This document shows positions 54,715 to 64,000 of a DNA stretch of 64,000 bases, one piece after another. This DNA comes from Portulaca oleracea. Its lineage: Eukaryota > Streptophyta > Magnoliopsida > Caryophyllales > Portulacaceae. The translations under genes were made by a program, and so were the position numbers. The stretch is from positions 32,309,317 to 32,373,316 of the forward strand of contig CM055876.1 in assembly GCA_029582165.1 (NCBI GenBank). The letters are read 5' to 3'. The notes beneath the pieces were generated by a model. It searched no databases, had not been told where the DNA came from, and was given only the letters and a program-made list of their open reading frames with translations. Within the stretch, counting starts at the first letter, position 1, and each line of letters begins with the position of its first letter.

Positions 54715-56400
54715 TGTAGGAGCAAGTTTGGAAAGAGAAACAAATAATTTGAGTTGGAAAAGAACTAATCAAATCTGTAATCCAGGCTATCTTGGTGGCA
54801 TGGGTTTCAGGCGACTTGATGTGTTGAATGATGCTCTTTTGGTTGAATAAGGGTGGAGACTAATTCAGAACACAATTCTCTCTTTTATAAGATCTTTGAG
54901 GTCAAATACTACCTTGGGAGTAGCTTCCTGGACTGGATGGCTTTTGTGGGACCCTCCCCTAGCTTTGTGTGAGAGAAATTTGGATTGCCAAGGCCCTTTT
55001 AAAGAGAGATTTTATTAACCAATACAGATTGGTTCAATTGATTTGACACTTGTTCTCCTTAAATAAGGTTTCAAGTTCGAGTTTTGTGAATGTAGAAAAC
55101 CTGTAATGAGAGAGCTATACCCCTTTATGGGCCAACAGTAAAAGAGGGACTTTATCGGCATGTGGGTGGTGGAAGGGAGATAAACATTTGGGAGGACAAT
55201 TGAATGTCTGGTATGAGCATGAAAAGAGAGTAATATTCGAGAAGTTAGAAGTTCCTAACCTAGTATGAGTTAGTGACATTATCAATTATGATGAACGTTC
55301 TTGGAATATGCAGGCTATTGAGAATTCTTTCAATCCCATGGATAGAGATTTAATTCTTGCAATGTCATTATCTCTAACTCTTGCAATTTCATTGAGTGAG
55401 AGGTCGTCAGATTCTCTTGCTTGGTGCTTTAACGATGATAATAGCATAGTCATCAGTAAATTTGCTTACCTCATTGAAGCAAGTATTACTTTGGATGATT
55501 TTGAGACTTTTTGACCCAATATCTGGATGCGGATGTAATCCTGAAAGTAAAAATCTTTTGGTAGCAACGATGCTCTTAAACACTCCCTACAAAGGCTCTT
55601 TTACACCAAAGACATATAGCTGCTGGTAATTTATGCTATAAATGTAACAAAACAATGGATGATGGGTTTCATGCTATCATTTTATGCAAGGAAAGCCAAG
55701 ATGTATAGATTAGCCTTGGTGAAGACGCATAGAACTTAGTTACTAAGTTGTTGGTGCTTGGGGAGCTTGTAACACACTGGCAGAAGAATTGTGATGCCGA
55801 GGGGTTGACAAGCAAAACTCGAGGTGTTGTCTAGGACCAAGCTAAGTTGAAAAAGGAGAACAACGGGAAAATTCTACCTGTCCAGCAACCTAATGCCATC
55901 ACTTGGAGGCCGAATGTTCAGAGTCAAGTCAAGTTCAACTTCAATGCCTCCCGTGTCGAATATGGATGGATCCAATTGGGAGTAGTTGTAGGAAACAATC
56001 AAGGTGATACATTGGTAGCAGTTGTTCGAAGATGTAGAGTAGCATGGCCCCCTAGCATTATTGAAGCTAAAGTTGGTTTGTTTGTAGTTCAACTAGCAGA
56101 AAGATTTAATTCTGATACTGTGGAGTTTGAGTCTGATTATCTTACTTAAGTCAACATAGAAACAAATCACTCTTTCTCTAAGTGAGTTAGATGTCGTGTT
56201 AGAGGACCTGCATGATTTACTTATTCAATAGCTATGGATGTTATGCGTAATGTGAGCTTTGTGGCCCATCGTATGGATATAATTAAACCATTTGGGGAAG
56301 AATGGGTCTAGTTAGGTACCTACATAATCAGATTTCAATGTATATTTTGGGATAAGTTATCAATATGATTATTTCCTGTTTTTCCAAAAAAAAAAAAAAA
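54715..56400 (+). pseudogene. LINE-3: 5'-truncated LINE ORF2 fragment with RNase H and poly(A)
   Basis: It opens with post-RT sequence (GGMGFRRLDVLNDALLVE then a stop, GWRLIQ), passes a degraded zinc-binding region and ends with an RVT_3-type RNase H (55890-56149: VKFNFNASRVEYGWIQLGVVV, EAKVGLFVVQLAERF, VEFESDYL). A run of 15 A at 56386-56400 is the poly(A) tail. Many stops and frame changes are present. This type carries RNase H, unlike LINE-1. Confidence 0.7.
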
Positions 56401-58454
56401 CTTAAGCAAAAAGAATCAAATCATAATATGTCTTTTACACACCAATTATTGTACTGGTAAAACTAAATTACTTCAAAGGGCCACAAAGAAAAGAAACTAC
56501 AATACAATACAATTCGTATTCGTATTCATATTCATATTCATATTCTTTCTTTCCATAAAATTTTCTGAATTTAGTTAAAACCTAGTAAAATTTTCTATTG
56601 GTTGCTTTGGCATTTCTTTTGGTACTTCTAATAGTATGAATTGCAATTTTTCACGTCTATATGACTCGAACCTTATCTTCCTTTTTTTTTGATAGAAGAA
56701 CCCTTTTCTTTTCTTTTTTTTTTTTGAATCAGGAACCTTATCATCTATATAAGTAAAATAATCCAATAGTGATATTGGAAATCTACATTTAAAAATATAG
56801 AAGAATGTTTGGTTTAAAATTTATTTAAAAGGACAACTATTTTTAGATGAAATAATAAATGATTGTATATCGTACAATGAGGAGAGATGCCATTCCATAG
56901 GTTGATTATTACTTATTAGTGACCCCATACCATGTTACGTAAATTCAATGATATGATCATCCTACACCACCTATACTATATATAGGAGTATTCTGCTAGC
57001 CTAACACTACTTTAATAACTTTATCATTACTCAATTTGATTTATTGTTATAAATATAGCTAGGAGTAAGCAAATCTCACATTGGTCACTTATTTTTTAGA
57101 ATGTGATCATAAATATTTTAAGATTGAAATTGGTTTTATATGGATGAATTTATTGAAATTTAGGAGTTTGTACTAACAGATAAAGATAAAGTCTTTAAAA
57201 TACTGCTTGAATATTCAGAACATGTAAGAAATGTTTATATTTTGAGCACCCCGATATTTGAAACTATAATCAATTAATTATGACTTTACTTTAATACTCC
57301 TATTAAAATAATTATTTAGATGTCTAGAAAAATAAAAATACGGATATTTTTTTTCAATTAATTAAACCTCATACTCCTTCCTTTATTTTTCAAGACCTAG
57401 ATATCGCTCTCTAATTCCACTACCTTGATATTGCTCTCTAAGCATCCTTGATTCGGTCATTGACAATGAGTTAGCAACATATTAGGTATTACAGTGGCCT
57501 TCTATATTGGAGGTTACCAGATTAATTTCATGACATGCAAACACTTTGTGAGCGAGGTCATGCTTTTGGGCTTGGGATCAGATGTTCCCTTTCCCTTAGG
57601 TCACTAAGTCTAATTAGTGTACTTCTTAGATAGGTGTTTAGTTTGAATCACTTGAATTTATCATTATTTGAAGAAAAACACCCTTGATTAAGTCATTTAG
57701 ATTTTGCATAATTTTTTGAAATATATATCATTCTGTATTTTCTTAAGGCATTTGTGTCAATTTTTCTCAATTGTCGATACCAAAAAATTCTTGCAAGATT
57801 TCATTTTTTAGGGGTTAGAAGTAGGGAATTAAGAAAATTAGAATTTTCTAAATTCAAAATGTCCCACAGTTTATAAACCTAAACAAGTAAAAGTAAGCAC
57901 CATAACATTTGGTGGAAGTTCATCCTATCATTTCACTTATATTTAATCTTGGACCTCAAACTTGAAATTCTAAAATACAATAGTGTTGATTCTTCTTATA
58001 ATGGACTCTATTGTAGTATACCATAAATTACACCAATAAAATATTCTAAATACCGTGGTATTTGGTGGAGGTTCATCATATCTATTTATGGAAGTAAAAT
58101 AAAAACAGAACATAAGTTACACCAATAAAAAATTCAAGAAAGATGCAAAACATCTTTTATTATTAAATTAAATCTCACTTTAAAACTCTGCATCATTTTA
58201 ATATGGGTTTCAAATTTTTGAAACTTACAAATTAAAGAATATTACCAAAATTTGGAATGAAATTAAAGGGATTTCAATCATTGCAATAGGCATCCCATAT
58301 TACAAACCATTCACTGCTAATTATAGTCTATTTTAATAATTGAAATAATCAGTTGTGGAATCTTTCATTATTTTTAAAGTACTCTCATATTGTTCGGACG
58401 AATTCATTGTGGTATAATTAGCAATAAGACTTTAATTAGTTGTATGGTTAGACA
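56401..58454. other. Intergenic AT-rich DNA, no gene seen
   Basis: Only a short (TATTCA)n-like stretch (56515-56545) and poly(T) tracts were noticed. Confidence 0.45.
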
Positions 58455-58606
58455 TCGTTCTTTTGTGCGTTAATGTAACTAACCGCAATGTAAATTACCG
58501 TAACCTACCGCAACATACCATTACCTTTTTACTATTTCCACTGCAACTTACTGCAATCTACCGCAACATAACGCACCGCAATGCAAATTAAACACACAAA
58601 AGTACT
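58455..58606. mobile_element. ACCGCA-rich MITE-like unit
   Basis: The ends CGTTCTTTTGTGCGTTAA and, inverted, GTACTTTTGTGTGTTTAA form imperfect inverted repeats. The interior repeats ACCGCAA/CCGCAAC, as in the MITE at 19847. The target duplication was not resolved. Confidence 0.4.
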
Positions 58607-59728
58607 ATTATCTTGAAAATTTCAAGTACATTTGTTTAATTAATTTCGTGTCAGTAGAACTATACTAGAATTATTTGTTGCATAACCAAACAAAACAAAC
58701 GTCTCACATCAAAATTATAAAACAGTAGTTAGTACAGCACAAATAAATAAAAGAAAAACGTACGTTTCTAGTCTTTTATGTTTATCATCATTCATTCATT
58801 CATCCATGTTGCAAGTATGACGTTCAATCAAGGCGGACCCAGAAACTTTTTTCCCAGGGGCCGCTGCTAATCCATAGAAAATTTAAAACTGGTAGATTCC
58901 AATTTGTGCAGACGGGTAAATTTTAAATAATGCCACATTCTACACTATTCACTGCTAATTATAGTCTATTTTAAACTATATGGCCACATATGTATGGGAG
59001 TTAGGTCCATAAAGAAAATAGTTTATTATATGTTGAGATAATTTTGTATATTTATATTAGATGGATACTCTAAAAGATGTCCAAGATATTAATAAGGGTT
59101 TTCATTTTAATATAAAAAAATTTAAATACCTTATTATACATTGGAATTGAAGAGCTCCAGCAAATTCTGAGGACCTCATAACATGACTAAGCAAATTAAT
59201 GAGCTCCTCAACGACCTTTACAAATAAATATGGCAAAATTAGGTCCTCCAAATGGATTCCTGGGCATAAGATACCTTTTAGATTCATATTAATCAGAAAT
59301 AAAGATGTGACAATTTCAAAGCAGGACAATACCACGCCAACCTAAAATAGTCTACATAATATATTTTGAAAGAAAAAAAAATAATAACGACCATAAAAAT
59401 ATGGATAACTTCAAAATATATTTAATTAAAATCATATCTTCAAGCAAAATATCTCCATTTGACAATAATTTTTAAGTGTAAACATCCCTCCTCCATTTCA
59501 AAACATCCATTGCCATAAATTGTTTATAGTTAAATTTTACAAATTATGACCATTAGTTTCTCTATGTATATTCTTATAAAATTTATAATGACCATTTTCA
59601 TACAAGTATATCCTTTTCTTTTATTTTTTAATGCATATTGCTTCCACCAAATCAACATTAATGTCATCTTTATTTTTCTTTTGGGTCAAAAGTTCACCAA
59701 GTTTTCTCCAGTACATCTAAATATCTAC
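58607..59728. other. Intergenic AT-rich DNA, no gene seen
   Basis: No supported feature. Open frames here are short and low-complexity. Confidence 0.45.
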
Positions 59729-59964
59729 TACCTCCATTTTTTATTATATGTCGCCTAAAAAATTGTGTTAAAAATTTTGATCGTTAATATCTTAATTTGT
59801 ATAATGATTCATCATACAAAATTAATGTCATTAAATTCGTAACGAAAAATGCTATTAGAAAAGTATAATATTATATTTTTTTATAAACGTTTTGTGCTAA
59901 AAATTATTGATTAAAAATTGACACTAAAAACCGTAAATACAGATAAAAAAGAACGGAGGAAGTA
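59729..59964. mobile_element. Stowaway-like MITE
   Basis: The ends TACCTCCATTTTTTATTAT and, inverted, TACTTCCTCCGTTCTTTTT, with TA borders. 236 bp and AT-rich. Confidence 0.65.
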
Positions 59965-60408
59965 TTATGTAGTCATTTATTATGTAAAACTATCCCCAAT
60001 TAAATTTGTTGTCAGAAATTCTTTCATTCCATCATGATTTTGTAATTTTTATAAATATAGTCATTTCTGCCGTTTTATTTCTCACTTCCATCAATTGCTT
60101 TATGACCTTTGATGTTTGTTTTTGACCAACAACTTCTCATGTGATATTCTATTAAAAATTACATCATATTTTTATGATAACTTTTTTTGTTATAAATTTA
60201 ATTATAGTACTTTTATATGATAAAACATTTGCTTATACTAAGAAATTAATAATCAAAGTTTTAAAATTTTGATTAGAACTTAAATAATGAATATGCTAGC
60301 TATTGTCAGATGGAGAGAGTACCACACAATAATAATCATCAAAATAGAGTACTAGAGATTGTTGAAGGTCAAAAGCAAAATATAGATTAGAGCAGAGAGT
60401 AGGCTATG

Positions 60409-60732
60409 ACCCTGTTTGGTAAACGACATATTCAACAACTTATTGCAAAAGTTTGCTTATTGGGGTGTCAATAGGCTGTTTGGGTGTTTGGTAAACAGTC
60501 TATTTTGTTGGTTGTTTGGTCCTAATCAGCTGCTTAGAACAATATTGTGGAAAATACCATTTAGTCCAAAAATTTGTCTATATTTACATATATGCCAACC
60601 TAAAAGTTTTATTTATAAAGAGATATAAATAAAAATTTAACCAATAAAAACAACCAAGCTAAACAACCAATAGTAAATAGTCAATGCAAATAGGTAACAA
60701 CCAACAACCAGCTGTCATTTGCCAAAGGACCT
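60409..60732. mobile_element. MITE-like element with GTTTGGTAAA ends
   Basis: The left end GACCCTGTTTGGTAAACGACA and the inverted right end GGTCCTTTGGCAAATGACAG are imperfect terminal repeats. The interior repeats GGTTGTTTGG and its complement. The target duplication is unclear, so Tourist versus hAT cannot be decided. Confidence 0.5.
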
Positions 60733-61219
60733 ACATTAATTTTGTAGAGTACTACACATATAATCCTTTTGTTTCATGTTATTTGTCGTCTTAGAAATCA
60801 TATAAGTCAACCTTTATATAACTTTAGTCATTAATTTCTCAACATATACCATGATTTATTATAAAAAAAAATTAGCATCATTAGTTTTATAATGAAAAAT
60901 AATATCTAAAAAGTATCATTTTACTATTATTAATAAAATATTACTACCTTTGTCCATTTTTATTTGTTGAATTACCTAACTTCTCTATCCCTTTTATTTG
61001 TCAACTAACCTAATTTTTACAATTTAATAACTATAATACTCATTCTACTCCTAATGAATAAACATTTTACTCTCTTTTCAAGGGTATTTTCAATTCCCTA
61101 TATTTCTCGATTTTATAAAAATAATTTTAGGGAGAAATAATTAGGGATGAAGGTAGAATATGCTAAAATATTAGTGAAAAAGTGACATTAGAAAGCCTAA
61201 AAATGAACTAACCAGCAAA

Positions 61220-61439
61220 TACTACCTCTGTCCCCTAAATGAGTGTCAATTTGACTAAGTTTTGACCGTTGATTATATACAAATTACAATGAATTACGAT
61301 ATGAAATTATCACCATTAGAAAGATATTGTAATAAAAATTACAATGATGTTAATTTTATATTGTAATTCATTGTAATTTGTGAGTAATCAACGGTCAAAG
61401 ATTAGTCAAATTGACACTCATTTAGGGACGGAGGTAGTA
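61220..61439. mobile_element. Stowaway-like MITE with long hairpin structure
   Basis: The left end TACTACCTCTGTCCCCTAAA is mirrored at the right by TTTAGGGACGGAGGTAGTA. The inverted repeat extends inward over most of the 220 bp (GAGTGTCAATTTGACTAA, CGTTGATTA, and others), giving an almost complete hairpin. TA borders. Confidence 0.85.
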
Positions 61440-61759
61440 CTCTCTTTATTCCATATTGTTTGGTGTCTTTGAAAATTGTGTCGCCAAATTTTACAAATTT
61501 GACCATAGATTTTTTTTACACAAGAACTTGTTATATAAAATTATTAATTACTATCATTTTATTTTTAATAAAATAATATTTTAAAAGTATAATATTACAA
61601 TCATTAATAAAAAATATATAAAATATCGATAAAAAGTTAGTTTGAAGAATATGACAGTTAAATAGGTGAGTAATATACTTAGAGAATGTCCTTCAGATCT
61701 TATGAGTGAGTAATTATCATAATTAGAGTGAACAACTTAATTTCTATTGGTGAACAACC
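61440..61759. other. Intergenic, partial Stowaway-like end
   Basis: It begins TACTCTCTTTATTCCATATT like a Stowaway terminus, but no matching right end was found. No gene. Confidence 0.35.
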
Positions 61760-62001
61760 TACTCCTTCCGTTCTTTTTTATCTGTCATTTACAGTTTTCA
61801 GTGCCAATCTTTAATCAATAATTTTTAATATAAAATTTTTATACAAAATTATAATATTATATTTTTAATAGTATTTTTTATTACGAATCTAATGACATCA
61901 ATCTTGTATGATAAGTCATTCTATAAATTAAGATATTACGTACCAGTCAAAGTTTTTAACACAATTTTCTAGGCAACAGATAATTCAAAACGAAGGTAGT
62001 A
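61760..62001. mobile_element. Stowaway-like MITE
   Basis: The ends TACTCCTTCCGTTCTTTTTT and, inverted, TACTACCTTCGTTTTGAATT, with TA borders, AT-rich 242 bp. It shares interior text with 59729-59964 (inverted) and 28400. Confidence 0.6.
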
Positions 62002-63039
62002 ATATATATAGGTAAACAATCATAGTAGTTATGCTATGTCTTATGGTGTTCTTTTGGGGTAAGAATGCATTAAAGAGAAAAATAAAATAAAAGTAAAAGA
62101 GGGTTGAAAATGGGAGGAAGAACGTCTGACGGTCTGAGCGTTCTTTTAGAAATGGAGAAGGGATGGGAGAGAAAAGGTGGATAGAAAATAAAGAGAGAAT
62201 GAAATAATGGAGAGTGTAACTCACTTTCGCCAAAATGAGCATGCGTGTAACTCACTGTAAACAACCTTTCCCCTTCCTTTTTGTGTTTTTTTGGTTTTTG
62301 TTTTTCTACAATGATAATTAATTGATTTCTCATTTTTATTTGTTATTTTGTAAAATTAAAATATTATTTTCTATCCCACTTGTTCTTTATCCTACCGTTT
62401 ACCATGTTCTTTACCATAAACAATATTCATACTCTACTATCTATTAAAATATTATTATTTATACTATATTTTTGCTATGTGTTATTCATTTTAAAAAATA
62501 CCATAAGATATAATCTTAAGAACATATGCTCCGGATGCACCTAATAAATTGCATATGGAACCAAGGGTGGAGTACAATGGCGTTTGTAGTAATGACTTGA
62601 ATTATAAAAATATAAGGTAATTAATGAAGGGGGCGGGGAGGGAGAAAGGCGGAGAAGGGAGATAAAGCGGGTGTTAATCAAATTTCAGGCAACGCCATGT
62701 GCTCACATGGTTGACTGCCTATCACTACACAGAAAGAGAAAAACCAACTCATTTTCTAGAGAGAGAAACACACCAACTCAACTCTCCTCACCATAACCAA
62801 TACCCAATCTTCATCTTCATCTTCTTCCTTTGAATCTTTGATTACCATCACTCTAATACTCATACCCCCAGCTACCAATACCATCCTTCTTTAATTCCAC
62901 CTCAAACACCCAACAAAACCAGATCAAAATCCCTCAACAATGACCCCAGAAAGGTAGCCCTTTCGCAGTTTTCTGGCGCAAATCTTCAGTTTTGCACAAG
63001 TACCCTTTGAAGTTTCTGGGTTGAAATTGGACCGACAAA
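62002..63039 (+). other. Upstream region and 5' leader of gene D
   Basis: No other gene is visible. From about 62730 the sequence turns into a C/A- and CT-rich leader (ACCAACTCA, CATCTTCATCTTCTTCC) typical of plant 5' UTRs. The transcription start cannot be fixed. TATAAAAATATAAGG near 62606 is a possible TATA region. Confidence 0.4.
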
Positions 63040-63301
63040 ATGCAGGAAAGCAGTGACAGTGGTAGTGGGGGTGGTGGGTTTGTCAGGGCAGATCAGATTG
63101 ATCTGAAAAGCTTGGATGAGCAGCTTGAGAGGCATCTCAACAGGGCTTTGACCATGGAGAAGAACAAGAAGGAAGAATCTGATGAGAGTGTTAAGCACGA
63201 GTGGGAGATCGATGCTTCTAAGCTCACTATCAAATCTGTGATTGCTCGTGGCACTTTTGGGACTGTTCATCGTGGGATCTATGATGGTCTCGATGTTGCT
63301 G
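63040..63301 (+). CDS. Gene D: Raf-like protein kinase, first exon (gene continues beyond window)
   Basis: ATG 63040 opens MQESSDSGSGGGGFVRADQ, followed by DLKSLDEQLERHLNRAL and then EWEIDASKLTIKSVIARGTFGTVHRGIYDGLDVA. The last part is the start of a kinase domain of the plant Raf-like MAPKKK group C type: a W-EID-SKL entry and a glycine-rich loop ARGTFGTVHRG whose first Gly is Ala, as is common in this group. The exon ends in phase 1 at 63301 before GTGAGAAAT. The ATP-binding Lys and the rest of the kinase must lie in later exons outside the window. Intron 1 fills 63302 to the end. The open frame that reads on to 63483 is intron read-through. These kinases are cytosolic Ser/Thr(/Tyr) kinases, and the substrate is unknown from sequence. 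Confidence 0.88.
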
Positions 63302-64000
63302 GTGAGAAATTTGATCAACCCATCTACCATTCTTGTGTTTCTTTGTTGTTTAGCTTGTCTTATCTTTGTTTTAGTTTGGTGAATTTTGTCCTGCACGGCT
63401 GCACTCCACCCGTTCGATGTAATGTCTCTGTGAGTTTTGCTGTCATGTTTTTCTCACTAACTCCTCATAAAGCTTCTGTCTAGTCTTTCTATCTAAAGAG
63501 AGGTGGGAACATCAGCTTGAATGTTCAGTATGCTATATGGGTTTCTCAAAGTGGCTGCTTTTTTTCCCAATTATTGTGTTATAATTTCAGTAAAGTATCT
63601 ATTTTTGTGTAATTCCACTAGTCAAGGAAACCCGGATTTCTTTTTTGGCTTCTGTATCAGCTTTGCATCATCAAGGGGTTGCTTGTAATGTTCCTTGAAT
63701 AATTCTGATAAGGGTACCTAAGATTTGGCCGGTCCAACATTGCATTAGGTGTTAAGTGGTCCTGAATAAGAGTTGGCTTTACCTGTTGGGGGTCCTTCTT
63801 CTGGTTCGTCAATGAAAATGTCATTTTCTTTTTCTTCCTTTTTTCATGGATTTTGTTTTCTCAATATAGAAATTGTTTGTGGGGTATTTGATTTGTTGTG
63901 ATTCGGATCGAGAACCTCGGTGATTAGTGTCTTGACTCTTGAGAGGTACTCTTGTGATATCTGTGAGTAAAGGCATGGGTCTAAGTTGTGCTTGTGGGTT
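63302..64000 (+). other. Gene D intron 1 (partial)
   Basis: T-rich non-coding sequence after the donor at 63302. No kinase exon is found before the window ends. Confidence 0.7.

Noticed and set aside
63302..63483. Extension of the kinase frame to 147 codons
   Set aside because: After DVA the similarity to Raf-like kinases stops exactly at a GT donor. The remaining codons are T-rich intron.
1..64000. CRISPR arrays, operons, Shine-Dalgarno sites, phage or integron structures
   Set aside because: The sequence is a plant nuclear region. No regularly spaced short repeats with unique spacers or bacterial gene organisation occur.

Overview
This is AT-rich nuclear DNA from a flowering plant, most likely a eudicot. 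The reasons are spliced plant genes (F-box/PP2 lectin-like genes and a Raf-like kinase), plant Ty1/copia and Ty3/gypsy elements, plant L1-type LINEs with RNase H domains, Stowaway/Tourist/hAT MITEs and an integrated caulimovirid (pararetrovirus) copy. I cannot name the species.

Layout. 1-1322: tail and 3' LTR of an LTR element whose body lies off the left edge. 1323-7612: a nearly complete but decayed endogenous pararetrovirus on the minus strand, with promoter, tRNA-Met primer site, coat protein followed by movement protein, protease-RT-RNase H, and an intact 345-aa distal ORF. 8100-13143: complete but decayed copia element (minus) inserted about 50 bp before the ATG of an orphan F-box first exon (gene A, 13195-13458). 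14207-19419: a 5'-truncated copia relative (plus) holding a nested insertion. 20975-23949: gene B, a three-exon F-box/PP2-B-type gene whose first intron holds a solo LTR with perfect target-site duplication and an antisense LINE RNase H fragment reaching exon 2. 24200-29230: gene-poor AT-rich DNA. 29233-37617: a LINE (plus) split by a 3.9-kb gypsy-type solo LTR. 37619-45638: a second LINE (minus) split by a 6.4-kb Athila-like element that lacks pol. 46819-46890: tRNA-Lys(UUU), minus. 49496-54226: gene C, a second three-exon F-box/PP2 gene with hAT and Tourist MITEs in intron 1. 54715-56400: LINE fragment with poly(A). 56400-63000: MITE-rich intergenic DNA. 63040 to the end: first exon and part of intron 1 of a Raf-like protein kinase gene (gene D).

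How the parts relate. Genes A, B and C form a dispersed paralogue cluster with identical exon 1 architecture (phase-0 donor after 88-90 codons). They are probably SCF-type F-box proteins with a carbohydrate-binding PP2/Nictaba-like domain. The cluster has been spread over about 40 kb by successive insertions. Five insertions have sequence-level proof (target duplications and/or restored reading of the host element): the two elements nested in LINEs, the solo LTR in gene B intron 1, and the hAT and Tourist MITEs in gene C intron 1. I see no clearly new biological system. The most notable items are the coat-before-movement gene order of the pararetrovirus, a solo LTR whose 5' end is repeated at exact 105-bp steps, and a pol-less LTR element that encodes a CCHC acidic protein and carries repeated GC-rich dyads in its LTRs.
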